Shown here: positions 44,645-53,509 of the stretch, one piece after another
How the letters are laid out: every line of letters starts with the position of its first letter
Position numbering within the stretch: position 1 is the stretch's first letter
NCBI GenBank assembly: GCA_024103355.1
Contig: JAGFIU010000014.1
Coordinates: 1-64,000 of the forward strand
Reading direction: 5' to 3'
From: Bacteroidota bacterium
GTDB taxonomy: Bacteria; Bacteroidota; Bacteroidia; NS11-12g; UBA955
Length of the DNA stretch: 64,000 nt
The notes under the pieces: generated by a model
Databases searched by the model: none
What the model was told of the DNA's origin: nothing
Seen by the model: the letters and a program-made list of their open reading frames with translations, nothing else
Program-made: the position numbers and the translations under genes

Positions 44645-46480
44645 ATGTGTGGAATTGTTGGATACTACGGACATAGAGAAGCCCTCCCAATTATTATAAA
44701 AGGACTTAAACGCCTTGAATACAGAGGATATGACAGTGCCGGAGTTGCATTGTTGGGTAACAAACTTGAAGTGTTTAAAACTAAAGGAAAAGTATCTGAC
44801 CTTGAAAATATTATTCCTCAAAGAATGCCTCAAAATGTTGGGATGGGACACACTCGTTGGGCAACACATGGTGAACCGAATGATGTCAATGCACACCCAC
44901 ATTTGAGTCAAAGCGGTAATTTGGCAGTTATTCATAATGGCATTATTGAAAATTACGGTTCGCTCAAAGAAGCTTTGATTCAAAATGGTCATGTCTTTAC
45001 GAGTGATACGGATTCCGAAGTACTGATTCATTTGGTTGAGGAAATCAAAAACATAGAAGGTTGTTCATTGGAGGAAGCGGTTAGATTAGCTCTCAATCAG
45101 GTTGTGGGTGCTTATGCTATCGTAATTCTTTCAAGAGATGAACCCAGCAAATTGATAGCTGCCAGAAAAGGTAGTCCATTGGTGGTTGGATTTGGAGAAA
45201 AAGGCGAATATTTCTTAGCTTCTGATGCAACTCCCATCGTAGAGTACACACGGAAAGTAACTTATCTTGATGATGGCGAGATGGTTTTTATTAAAGATGG
45301 AATTCTCACAATTAAAACCATTGAAGATGTTGAAAAGTCTCCCTATATTCAAAACTTGGAAATCAGTTTGGATGCAATAGAAAAAGGTGGATTTGAGCAT
45401 TTTATGTTAAAAGAAATCTTTGAACAACCCAAATCCATTTTAGATTCATTCAGAGGAAGAATCAATTCAACAACCGGTGCTTTCATGATGCGAAGCCTTG
45501 AGGAATATGAAGAAAAACTCAGAAACATCAGGAGAATCGTAATGTTGGGATGCGGAACAAGTTGGCATGCCGGTCTTGTAGGTGAATATTTATTTGAGGA
45601 ATTAGCACGCATTCAGGTTGAAGTTGAGTATGCTTCAGAATTTAGATATAGAAATCCTGTTATCAGCGAAGATGATTTGTATATTGCAATTTCCCAGAGT
45701 GGAGAAACAGCGGATACATTGGCAGCTATGTCATTGGCAAAAGAACATAAAGCAACCGTCTTTGGTATATGTAATGTGGTAGGCTCGTCTATCCCCAGAA
45801 TGAGTGATGCCGGTGCTTATACACATGCCGGACCCGAAATAGGAGTAGCTTCTACCAAGGCATTTACTTCACAAGTTACAGTGTTGTCTTTATTAGCATT
45901 AGCTTTGGCTAAAATCAGAGGTACCATCAGCAATTCGCAGTTGAAATTCTATATGGCCGAGTTGGAAAATATTCCGGATAAGGTTGAAAAAACACTTAAA
46001 TTAGATAAGCAAATCATTGAACTGTCAGAGAGGTTCAAAGACTCTAAAAATTTTCTCTATCTTGGAAGAGGCGTAAACTTTCCTGTAGCATTGGAAGGTG
46101 CTCTTAAGCTAAAAGAAATTTCATACATACATGCTGAAGGTTATCCTGCTGCGGAAATGAAGCACGGTCCTATTGCTTTGATAGATGAACAAATGCCCGT
46201 TGTATTCATTGCCACAAGAAGTCCGCATTACGAAAAAGTTATCAGTAATATTCAGGAAGTTAAAGCACGAAAAGGAATTGTGATTGCAATTGTTACGGAA
46301 GGGGATGCTCAAGTTAAAAAAATGGCTGATTACATCATAGAAGTTCCTGATACCGAAGAAATATTCTCCCCTTTGCTGACAACGATTCCGCTCCAACTGC
46401 TTTCTTATCATATAGCTGTTCTGCGCGGTTGCAATGTTGACCAGCCCAGAAACTTGGCTAAAAGTGTTACAGTTGAATAA
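44645..46480 (+). CDS. glmS: Glutamine--fructose-6-phosphate aminotransferase
   Basis: First enzyme of the hexosamine pathway to UDP-GlcNAc for peptidoglycan and lipid A. The 611-residue protein starts MCGIVGYYG, with Cys2 as the glutaminase nucleophile after Met removal. The amidotransferase domain (about 2-230) contains GMGHTRWATHGEP and HNGIIENY; two SIS sugar-isomerase domains follow, with GCGTSWHAGLVGEY and SQSGETADTLAAM, then LGRGVNFPVALEGALKLKEI. It ends in the conserved QPRNLAKSVTVE. The seven-base spacing to metK implies co-transcription. No glmS ribozyme is expected or seen. Confidence 0.97.
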   Translation: MCGIVGYYGHREALPIIIKGLKRLEYRGYDSAGVALLGNKLEVFKTKGKVSDLENIIPQRMPQNVGMGHTRWATHGEPNDVNAHPHLSQSGNLAVIHNGIIENYGSLKEALIQNGHVFTSDTDSEVLIHLVEEIKNIEGCSLEEAVRLALNQVVGAYAIVILSRDEPSKLIAARKGSPLVVGFGEKGEYFLASDATPIVEYTRKVTYLDDGEMVFIKDGILTIKTIEDVEKSPYIQNLEISLDAIEKGGFEHFMLKEIFEQPKSILDSFRGRINSTTGAFMMRSLEEYEEKLRNIRRIVMLGCGTSWHAGLVGEYLFEELARIQVEVEYASEFRYRNPVISEDDLYIAISQSGETADTLAAMSLAKEHKATVFGICNVVGSSIPRMSDAGAYTHAGPEIGVASTKAFTSQVTVLSLLALALAKIRGTISNSQLKFYMAELENIPDKVEKTLKLDKQIIELSERFKDSKNFLYLGRGVNFPVALEGALKLKEISYIHAEGYPAAEMKHGPIALIDEQMPVVFIATRSPHYEKVISNIQEVKARKGIVIAIVTEGDAQVKKMADYIIEVPDTEEIFSPLLTTIPLQLLSYHIAVLRGCNVDQPRNLAKSVTVE

Positions 46481-46560
46481 ATTAAATATTGTACAAATCA
46501 TTTCTCTCAAACACTCCTTTAAGTTCGATAATATTAAATTTACATACAATAAAAAATCAT

Positions 46561-48801
46561 ATGAAAAATCAAATTATTACCCTCATTTTGTTCATTGGAT
46601 TATTCCATATCTCATACTCACAACCAATATGCCATCAGTTTGAAAAAACAATTAATGCCGGAGGTACAGGGAATGATATTGCTCACAAAATAACTTTAGA
46701 TAAGGATGGGAATACCTATATGATAGGGGCATTTACCAGTCCTATTGCTTATTTTGGAAATAAGTCGGTTAGTAATACTGGTAATTTTGATGTGTTTATT
46801 GCCAAGTTTGATAATGATGGAAATTGTAAATGGGTAACAAAAGCAGGTGGAAAATTAGAGGATATTGGAAATGGAATCGCGGTTGATGGAAATGGCAATA
46901 GCTTTGTTACAGGTTATTTTAGAGATACAGCGATTTTTGGTTCTACAACATTGATTAGCAAAGGCGATGAAGATATTTTTATTGCAAAATTGGACAGCTT
47001 GGGGAACTTTGTTTGGGCAAAGCAGTTAGGAAGCAAAAAGAGTGATATTGGTTTGAAAATATCTTCGGACCCTGAAGGAAACAGCTTTATTGTTGGAAGA
47101 TTTATGGATACGATATCCTTAGGTTCAAAAACCTATATAAGTAATGGAAATTCAGATGCTCTTTTTGCTAAGATAAACAGTTCTGGAAATTTTATATGGG
47201 TAGAAACAGTTGGTGGAATTGGAAGTGATAATGCAGAAGATATCGTTATGGATGAGGAAGGAAACAATTATGCAATTGGAACGGTCGTTGGAACTGTTTC
47301 GTTTGGAAATATATTATTAAACCAAACAGGCAGTCATTTTTTTATATCTAAATTTGATTCACTAGGAAATTTTTTATGGGTGAGAACCAATGATTCTGGC
47401 CTTGTTATTTCTTCGAGTAATACTTCCTCTTCTTCAATCAGCTTGGATAGTGAGAGTAATTGCTATATTTCAGGTACTTATGTAGGAAAGATACGATTTG
47501 GTTCATTTTCTTATAGTGGTTATGGAAACTTTGATATATTTATTATCAAAATGGATAGTTCCGGAAACCCTATTTGGGTAAATCGTGCAGGTGGAATAAA
47601 AAGAGATAGAGCATTTGGGGTTGCAACAAATTCAAGAGGAGAAAGTTATATTGCCGGTTCCTTTGAAGAAAACTCAATATTTGATTCTTTGTCGTTATCA
47701 TCAGGACCTAATAATTATAATATTTTTATTGCAAAACTTGATGCTTCCGGGAAGTTTTTATGGGCGAGACAAGCAGGCAGTAATATTACAATTGATGAGG
47801 CACGTTCACTAACTTCTGATTCGGTCGGAAATTGCTTCGTAACCGGTTCCTTTTCTAATACTGTTACCGTTGATGATACTACTATTACAACTTTCGGTAG
47901 TTATGATGCTTTTATAATCAAAATAAGCGATCAATACGTTAGACTAAGCCCAATCAGTGATACTACTATCCATTGTGGTAATACCATTCATTTAACTCCT
48001 TCAGCAAAATTTGAAACCTCTGCTAAGTGGACTCCTTCATTGGGAGTTAGTATCGATACGGTATTGAACCCCGAATTTTCTCCAAAAGAAACCACTACTT
48101 ATACCCTTACACTGAAAGATAAATGCAATTTTTCTGTTTCCGAACAAGTTACAATATCTGTTCAATATGAAGTTACAACGCAAGATATCAATATATGTCA
48201 AGGCGATAGTCTGATTATGGGAAGCAATGTCTATAAGGTTGCAGGTACATATACAGATACTGTTTCTAATATTATCGGATGTGACAGTATTGTTATTACA
48301 AATTTATCAATTGTAGTTGACAGCTCATTGAATAATGTGGTTGTGGTTGATGCAAATTCACTAACTGCTTCTGAATCAGGTAACGTTTCATACCAATGGA
48401 TTGACTGCGATAATAATAATAGCCCAATCTCAGGTGAAACAAACCGCATTTTTTCACCCTCAACAACCGGAAATTATGCTGTTATAATAACTTCAAAGGA
48501 TTGTCCGGGTATTTCAACTACCTCTGACTGCGTTCATTTTGAGCATAGTACTATTCAAAACAATCCGGTTAATTCTTTTCTCGTTTATCCTAATCCTTCT
48601 TCTTCAATAGTTTCTATTAGCGGTAATGTCCTCATCCTTTCCGTTCGCGTTATTAGTCATTTTGGTCAAACTGTCTTGCAACATAGAGTGGATTCAAATT
48701 ATACGGATATCAATATGTCAACCTTTGCAAACGGCTTTTACACTGTACTTATTGAAACTACACAAGGTACTGTAAGTAAGAAGGTGGCTCTGATAAAATA
48801 A
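46561..48801 (+). CDS. SBBP-repeat protein with T9SS type A sorting domain
   Basis: Secreted surface protein of 746 residues. A signal peptide ends at HISYSQ. About seven beta-propeller (SBBP) repeats fill residues about 35-450, with blades such as DIGNGIAVDGNGNSFVTGYF, EDIVMDEEGNNYAIGTV and EARSLTSDSVGNCFVTGSF. An Ig-like/PKD-like middle with pairs of Cys follows, then the type A sorting domain (NSFLVYPNPSSSIVSISGN to the terminal Lys), which sends it through the type IX system. The ATG at 46561 is chosen over the earlier open frame because it begins the signal peptide. Function is unknown; such proteins usually sit on the cell surface. Confidence 0.88.
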   Translation: MKNQIITLILFIGLFHISYSQPICHQFEKTINAGGTGNDIAHKITLDKDGNTYMIGAFTSPIAYFGNKSVSNTGNFDVFIAKFDNDGNCKWVTKAGGKLEDIGNGIAVDGNGNSFVTGYFRDTAIFGSTTLISKGDEDIFIAKLDSLGNFVWAKQLGSKKSDIGLKISSDPEGNSFIVGRFMDTISLGSKTYISNGNSDALFAKINSSGNFIWVETVGGIGSDNAEDIVMDEEGNNYAIGTVVGTVSFGNILLNQTGSHFFISKFDSLGNFLWVRTNDSGLVISSSNTSSSSISLDSESNCYISGTYVGKIRFGSFSYSGYGNFDIFIIKMDSSGNPIWVNRAGGIKRDRAFGVATNSRGESYIAGSFEENSIFDSLSLSSGPNNYNIFIAKLDASGKFLWARQAGSNITIDEARSLTSDSVGNCFVTGSFSNTVTVDDTTITTFGSYDAFIIKISDQYVRLSPISDTTIHCGNTIHLTPSAKFETSAKWTPSLGVSIDTVLNPEFSPKETTTYTLTLKDKCNFSVSEQVTISVQYEVTTQDINICQGDSLIMGSNVYKVAGTYTDTVSNIIGCDSIVITNLSIVVDSSLNNVVVVDANSLTASESGNVSYQWIDCDNNNSPISGETNRIFSPSTTGNYAVIITSKDCPGISTTSDCVHFEHSTIQNNPVNSFLVYPNPSSSIVSISGNVLILSVRVISHFGQTVLQHRVDSNYTDINMSTFANGFYTVLIETTQGTVSKKVALIK

Positions 48802-48898
48802 TTTGTTAGACAATTGTTAGCAGTATTGATGATTTTAATTCTCGAGTGAAACGAGGTCTTAATTGTTCAGCTTTATATGCAGTTATTTTTTTAAAGTA

Positions 48899-48906
48899 TA
48901 TTTTTG
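48899..48906 (+). promoter_or_regulatory. -7 box of the Omp28-type gene, four bases before the start
   Basis: TATTTTTG, then TGCC, then the ATG at 48911. It decides the start against the longer frame from 48863. Confidence 0.6.
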
Positions 48907-48910
48907 TGCC

Positions 48911-49774
48911 ATGCAAACAAGAATCATTGCACTGCTTTTTACTGCTTCAATATTCTTCTTCTCATGCAAAGAAGAGGACCACGGTATTCTAAACACAAAA
49001 GACAAACCGGTTGCACTCAAAGATACTTCTTATATATCATCTGATAATATCCCTTCTGTTTATAAGAAGATACTTCTTGAAGACATCACCGGAGTTAGAT
49101 GTGTAAATTGTCCAAAAGCTGCGGAGGAATCCGTTAGACTAAAGGCAAAGTATGGAGATACCATTGTTCCTATGGCAATTTATATCCGTTCACTTCCTTT
49201 TAATTCTGACCCTTGGGCAGGCTATGCTGATTTGAGAACAGATGTGGCAGAAGAAGTAGCAAATGCAATCGGAATGCCCGTTGGACTGCCCGGAGGATAT
49301 GTTGACAGGTATAAGTTCGGTGCTAATGCAGCTTTGGTTATCAACCAATGGGAAAATTCATATAAACAAAGAAGAGGTGTTTCGCCAGTCAGCATTGCAC
49401 TTAGCTTTGAAAACAGCAGTAACAACAAAATAATTATCAGAACAAAACTCACCTACACCGAAGACAAGAGTAATGAAAGCCATAAATTGGCACTATACAT
49501 TATAGAAGATGGTATAGTTGGCAAACAATCTACTAATGGAGCAGGTGCGCCTTATATTGAGAATTATGAATTTAACCATGTTTTGAGGGGTTCAATTGGA
49601 AATGCATTGGGTAGCAGGTTAGGAGAACCTTTGGTTAAAGGCAGAATTTTTGAAAAAGATTTTGAGTTTGACTGGAATAACGAATGGATCCAAAATTCTT
49701 GCAGTTTGATTGCTGTTGTTTTGGATGAGAGCGACAATTCTGTTGTTCAGGTTGAAGAAATACCACTTCATTAA
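48911..49774 (+). CDS. Omp28-type outer-membrane lipoprotein
   Basis: Exported lipoprotein of 287 residues related to Porphyromonas Omp28. The signal is MQTRIIALLFTASIFFFSC with Cys19 as the lipidated residue. A thioredoxin-like CxxC is visible in DITGVRCVNCPKAAEESVRL (about 63-75), which the family keeps, with a later segment GMPVGLPGGYVDRYKFG. The C-terminal half is beta-rich. The role is not established: an adhesin has been proposed for Omp28, while the CxxC suggests a redox or binding role. It lies six bases before xerD, so readthrough is likely. Confidence 0.85.
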   Translation: MQTRIIALLFTASIFFFSCKEEDHGILNTKDKPVALKDTSYISSDNIPSVYKKILLEDITGVRCVNCPKAAEESVRLKAKYGDTIVPMAIYIRSLPFNSDPWAGYADLRTDVAEEVANAIGMPVGLPGGYVDRYKFGANAALVINQWENSYKQRRGVSPVSIALSFENSSNNKIIIRTKLTYTEDKSNESHKLALYIIEDGIVGKQSTNGAGAPYIENYEFNHVLRGSIGNALGSRLGEPLVKGRIFEKDFEFDWNNEWIQNSCSLIAVVLDESDNSVVQVEEIPLH

Positions 49775-49779
49775 TTAAC

Positions 49780-50682
49780 ATGAGTTGGGCTTCGCTCCAT
49801 AAAGGCTTTTCGCATTATCTAACATTAGAAAAATCGCTTTCAAAAAATTCAGTTGAGGCTTATTTGCAGGATGTAAACAAATTGATTCAGTTTGTTGACG
49901 AACGCAAGAGTGCAGAAAAACTTACAGCAAAAGATCTCAAGGATTTCATTTCCTTTTTAAATGAAATAGGGATAAGTGGAACAAGCCAGTCGCGTATAAT
50001 CTCCGGTCTCAGGCAATTCTATAAATATTTGCTTTTGGAAAATCTTGTTACGATAAATCCTATGGACAGTATTGAATTGCCCAAAAATCCCAGAAAACTT
50101 CCTACAGTGCTTTCCTATGAAGAAATAGTAAGCATGTTGGATTGGATTGACAGAAGCAAAAAAGACGGGGAACGCAATCTGGCAATGATTGAAACGCTGT
50201 ATGCCTGCGGATTAAGGGTTAGTGAATTGACCGGACTCAAAATCTCTGATATTTTCTTTACGGATGAATTTATTCGTGTCAGAGGAAAAGGCAACAAGGA
50301 AAGATTGGTTCCTATTGATCCGCATACCCTCGAACAGATTTCCTTTTTCATTCACCATGACAGAACTCATTGGAAAGTGGCAAAAGAAGCAGAAGATATT
50401 GTATTTATAAATCAAGGCAGAGGTACTCAAATAAGCAGAGTAGCTGTTTTTTCTTTAATAAAAGACCTTGCTGCAAAAGCCGGAATAAAAAAAAATATAA
50501 GCCCACACACTTTTAGACATTCATTTGCTACTCATTTGGTAGAAAACGGTGCTGATTTAAGAGCAGTGCAGCAAATGCTCGGTCATGAAAGTATTACCAC
50601 TACCGAGATTTATACTCACTTGGACCGCTCATTTTTGCGAAAAACCATCGAAGAATTTCACCCGCGCGCTAAAAGAAAGTAA
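49780..50682 (+). CDS. xerD: Tyrosine recombinase XerD/XerC type
   Basis: Site-specific recombinase of 300 residues that resolves chromosome dimers at dif. The N-terminal core-binding domain covers about 1-95; the catalytic domain has Arg in ACGLRVSELTG, Lys in GKGNKERLVP, HTFRHSFATHL with the H-x-x-R pair, LGHESITTTEIYTHLD with the second His and the tyrosine nucleophile. The order and spacing are those of chromosomal XerD rather than an integrase. No att sites or integrated element flank it, so it is a housekeeping copy. Whether it is XerC or XerD cannot be settled with certainty. Confidence 0.92.
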   Translation: MSWASLHKGFSHYLTLEKSLSKNSVEAYLQDVNKLIQFVDERKSAEKLTAKDLKDFISFLNEIGISGTSQSRIISGLRQFYKYLLLENLVTINPMDSIELPKNPRKLPTVLSYEEIVSMLDWIDRSKKDGERNLAMIETLYACGLRVSELTGLKISDIFFTDEFIRVRGKGNKERLVPIDPHTLEQISFFIHHDRTHWKVAKEAEDIVFINQGRGTQISRVAVFSLIKDLAAKAGIKKNISPHTFRHSFATHLVENGADLRAVQQMLGHESITTTEIYTHLDRSFLRKTIEEFHPRAKRK

Positions 50683-50693
50683 CTTCGCCCCAA

Positions 50694-51509
50694 ATGAAAC
50701 GGCTGTTTCTTATACTCAAAACCATTATTTCCAATCCCAAAACACTGTTGAGGGTTCTAAACCCCAATGATGATGAAGCGAAAGAAACGGTAATTAAAAA
50801 GTATAATCTCCCCAATGGCTTGCCAATTGTACTTTTACAGGATTTTATCACAAACCCTGAGCATCAGGTTTCACCCTACTTCTTTTTGGAAGGAGGTTCT
50901 TTGCCGACCGATTTGTTTCTTTTAGCTCAATTAGCTCAACGACCGGAGGTTAAAACTTATTTTGAAATCGGAACTTGGCGCGGAGAAAGTGTAATGAATG
51001 TTGCTCCCTTTGTGGACAAGGCTTTTACTATGAATTTATCTAATGAAGAATTGCAAAGAAGAGGAGCAAATCCTGAATATATCAGGCAGTCCGGCATGTT
51101 GTTGCCCAAAGAACAAAGTAAAATTATACAACTCTATGGTGACAGTTTGCATTTTGATTTCTCAGAGTGGAGTAGAAAATGTGATTTAATATTTGTGGAC
51201 GGAGATCATCATTATTCCAATGTTGTGTCGGACAGCACAAATGCACTTGCAATGCGAAGGGATGAAAATAGTATCATTGTGTGGCATGACTACGGCTACT
51301 CACCCGAGGAAATCCGTTGGGAGATATTACAGGCGATTTTAGATGCCGTTCCGGCAAATGAACACAAGCATTTATATCATGTTGCCAATACCAAATGTGT
51401 CATTTATACAAAAAAACAGCTCAATGCAAAGTACCATCCAAGACCTACAAAACCCGAATCAGTTTTTGAAATAGGTCTGAAAATAAAGAAATTACACTAT
51501 GATAAATAA
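50694..51509 (+). CDS. Class I methyltransferase-like protein (Methyltransf_24)
   Basis: A 271-residue probable methyltransferase of unknown substrate. The motif I equivalent is YFEIGTWRGESVMNVAPFVD (about 90-110), followed by YGDSLHFDFSEW and the acidic block CDLIFVDGDHHYSNVVSD (about 160-178), then IIVWHDYGYSPEE. This is the same broad group as the gene at 5318. It follows xerD by 11 bases and overlaps the start of the chorismate mutase gene by one base (TAATG), so it belongs to that transcript. No link to aromatic biosynthesis is evident in its own sequence. Confidence 0.7.
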   Translation: MKRLFLILKTIISNPKTLLRVLNPNDDEAKETVIKKYNLPNGLPIVLLQDFITNPEHQVSPYFFLEGGSLPTDLFLLAQLAQRPEVKTYFEIGTWRGESVMNVAPFVDKAFTMNLSNEELQRRGANPEYIRQSGMLLPKEQSKIIQLYGDSLHFDFSEWSRKCDLIFVDGDHHYSNVVSDSTNALAMRRDENSIIVWHDYGYSPEEIRWEILQAILDAVPANEHKHLYHVANTKCVIYTKKQLNAKYHPRPTKPESVFEIGLKIKKLHYDK

Positions 51510-52126
51510 TGATGAAACCTACAAATAAGAATACCCCGACTTTTTCAATTGCACAAAACGCTGATGCACTTGAACTTGCTCATAAGATTAGCAAGGAAAC
51601 CCCGGGTCCATTCGATATTGTTTTGAGTGGAGATAACCCTGATTGGCTGATTAGTTCTTTTATTAATCTCAAGACACATTTTCAGAACATGAAGGTCTTT
51701 TATCTATCTTCCAATACAAACAATAAGAAACTGATTGACAGTCTTATAAAAGCGGGTATTGATGGGATTGTCTTTAATGAAAGTATCTCAGAAAAAGAAA
51801 TGGAAGAAATTGCGCTCAAGATATCCAAGAGAGATGAAACTGTTCTTCCCAAAAATGAAGAAGAATTAATTCAGTCACTGAGAACACAAATAGATATTTT
51901 GGACAACAAACTGATGACTCTTGCTTGTGAACGTCTTGAAATTGTAACTCAAATCAATAAAATCAAAAGTAAATATAATCTGCCTGTATTTCAGCCTCAG
52001 CGATATCATGAAATTGAAAAATCAGTATCAAACTTTGCAACGGAAAACCACAGCGACAACAAATACCTCCAAAAACTAATAAATGCGCTTCATTCCGCCT
52101 CTGTAATTGCTCAGGTAAACGAATGA
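51509..52126 (+). CDS. Chorismate mutase (AroQ) with an N-terminal receiver-like domain
   Basis: Two-part protein of 205 residues. The C-terminal half (about 115-205) is an AroQ-type chorismate mutase with LRTQIDILDNKLMTLACERL, then IVTQINKIKSKYNLPVFQPQ and RYHEIEKSV, placing the usual Arg, Asp, Lys and Arg residues. The N-terminal half (about 20-105) resembles a response-regulator receiver fold (PFDIVLSGDNPDWL, MKVFYLSSNTNNKKLIDSLI, KAGIDGIVFNESISE). The phosphorylation-site Lys position is Asn (VFNES), so phosphorylation is unlikely. In many Bacteroidota the mutase is fused to DAHP synthase; here that enzyme is separate, 1.4 kb away. Two ATGs (51509, 51512) are possible starts. Confidence 0.82.
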   Translation: MMKPTNKNTPTFSIAQNADALELAHKISKETPGPFDIVLSGDNPDWLISSFINLKTHFQNMKVFYLSSNTNNKKLIDSLIKAGIDGIVFNESISEKEMEEIALKISKRDETVLPKNEEELIQSLRTQIDILDNKLMTLACERLEIVTQINKIKSKYNLPVFQPQRYHEIEKSVSNFATENHSDNKYLQKLINALHSASVIAQVNE

Positions 52127-52130
52127 ATTG

Positions 52131-53234
52131 TTATTCCCGGTTTAATACCAGGGCATAACCTACACCTCCGTTGCTGATTACTTGCACAACATAATAACCT
52201 GATTTGAGCACGCTTAAATCTATCTGATTGGTATTGTCTTGAGTTAAGACCAAGCGACCATGTGCATCATATAACGAAACAACATATTGATTCCAATACT
52301 GTGGAATATCAATGGTAATGATTCCTTTGTTGGCGGGGTTTGGATAAACATTCAGACTCAAGTTGCTATAAGGATTATTACTAATTGAAGTTATATGTCC
52401 TGTTGTGTCTTGATTATCGGGTTGTGTAGGAATGCTGTCTCTGTAGCGAATGTTGGAAATTATCTCATTGTTAGCGACAATATTGCCTGAAATCCAAACG
52501 GCAGGATAGTGTTCACCATTAACTAAAAATTTGTATTCTACTGTTTTTCTGGGAATTCCAATTTTAATAAATGTAGTAAGAAAAGAATCGATTTCAATTA
52601 CTTCACTTCTCACTCTAAGGCAATTAACGGGAGTTTTGAAATATGGAGTAGTAATATTGCCCCAACCATCTACTTTAGTAATTCTTGTTCCGGCCATTTT
52701 CAGGCTGCCAATGGAGGGGATGGGGACATTAAGATTGAAAGTGCTAAAAGAACTGTCGCCATAATTGAGAGGGAAGAAATAGATTTCATCTTCATCAGAG
52801 TAATTTATAGGAGTAGGAATTCCGGAAATCTTAGCTGCAAAACCCTCAATGATAAATCGTGAAGGAGAATTTTTCTTATTGAAAAAATTATAAATATCAT
52901 TAATGCTAACAGGCAAAACTCCTCCCATCCCGGGAATTGAATCACTCACTTTGTAACCATAAGCAGAGGGAGAAATGGTCAGTCCATAAATAATATTTAC
53001 TTTGGATGCTTTCTGATAAACATCGAATCCTGTGGTAATTTTATTAAGTCCGCTAAAATCCCATGTAACAGAAGCGCCACTGTCCCCCGCATTAAACCCA
53101 CTTCCGATAGGGTTTGCATTGGCAAAATACAGCGTGTCATCAGCAACCGGCATATCGGATGCAGTGATGGTAATTTGAGCTGAGATCCTTGTTGTTGTCA
53201 AACAAGCAATCGCGATAAATAGTAATTTTTTCAT
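52131..53234 (-). CDS. T9SS type A sorting-domain protein of unknown function
   Basis: Secreted protein of 367 residues with a signal peptide (MKKLLFIAIACLTTTRISAQ). The body is beta-rich with no recognised domain: DDTLYFANANPIGSGFNAGD and DSGASVTWDFSGLNKITTG near the N-terminus suggest a galactose-binding-like or DUF-type fold, but none is certain. The final 80 residues are the type A sorting domain (LSLNVYPNPANKGIITIDIP, GYYVVQVISNGGVGYALVLN), which targets it through the type IX system. It converges on the chorismate mutase gene with four bases between stops. Confidence 0.85.
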   Translation of the reverse strand: MKKLLFIAIACLTTTRISAQITITASDMPVADDTLYFANANPIGSGFNAGDSGASVTWDFSGLNKITTGFDVYQKASKVNIIYGLTISPSAYGYKVSDSIPGMGGVLPVSINDIYNFFNKKNSPSRFIIEGFAAKISGIPTPINYSDEDEIYFFPLNYGDSSFSTFNLNVPIPSIGSLKMAGTRITKVDGWGNITTPYFKTPVNCLRVRSEVIEIDSFLTTFIKIGIPRKTVEYKFLVNGEHYPAVWISGNIVANNEIISNIRYRDSIPTQPDNQDTTGHITSISNNPYSNLSLNVYPNPANKGIITIDIPQYWNQYVVSLYDAHGRLVLTQDNTNQIDLSVLKSGYYVVQVISNGGVGYALVLNRE

Positions 53235-53266
53235 TTGACTTTGGTTTTGTTAAGAAAAATCAGTTT

Positions 53267-53274
53267 CAAAAATA
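53267..53274 (-). promoter_or_regulatory. -7 box of the T9SS protein gene
   Basis: TATTTTTG on the complement, 32 bases before the ATG at 53234. It lies just beyond the terminator of tRNA-Asp. Confidence 0.5.
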
Positions 53275-53299
53275 GTTTAAATTAGAGAAAATAAATTTT

Positions 53300-53338
53300 A
53301 TAAATAAAAAAAGCCTTTCCCGCTTGGAGAAAGGCTTT
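53300..53338 (-). terminator. Terminator of tRNA-Asp
   Basis: On the complement, AAAGCCTTTC (53338-53329) pairs with GAAAGGCTTT (53319-53310) around a nine-base loop and runs into a long T tract. It begins six bases after the tRNA CCA. Confidence 0.88.
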
Positions 53339-53343
53339 GAGAG

Positions 53344-53420
53344 TGGCGGTCTGGACGGGACTCGAACCCGCGACCCCGTGCGTGACAGGCACGTATTCTA
53401 ACCAGCTGAACTACCAGACC
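53344..53420 (-). tRNA. tRNA-Asp (GTC)
   Basis: On the complement a full cloverleaf is seen: acceptor GGTCTGG paired with CCAGACC, D arm with GTTCAGCTGGTTAGAAT, anticodon stem CGTGC/GCACG around CTGTCAC (anticodon GTC), T arm GCGGG-TTCGAGT-CCCGT, discriminator G and an encoded CCA. It is 77 bases long and decodes Asp. It is flanked by a terminator and by a TATCTTTG box at 53455-53462. Confidence 0.97.
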
Positions 53421-53454
53421 TTTAATCTATAAGAACTACTCTTGTAAGAGGGCG

Positions 53455-53462
53455 CAAAGATA
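53455..53462 (-). promoter_or_regulatory. -7 box of tRNA-Asp
   Basis: TATCTTTG on the complement, 34 bases before the mature 5' end. Confidence 0.55.
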
Positions 53463-53509
53463 TGAATTGAATAAAACTATGCAACCCGGATTTTAAAATA
53501 TTTTTTAAA

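Noticed and set aside
49780-50682. Integrase of a mobile element
   Set aside because: Motifs and position fit a housekeeping XerD; there are no direct repeats, tRNA target or cargo genes beside it.
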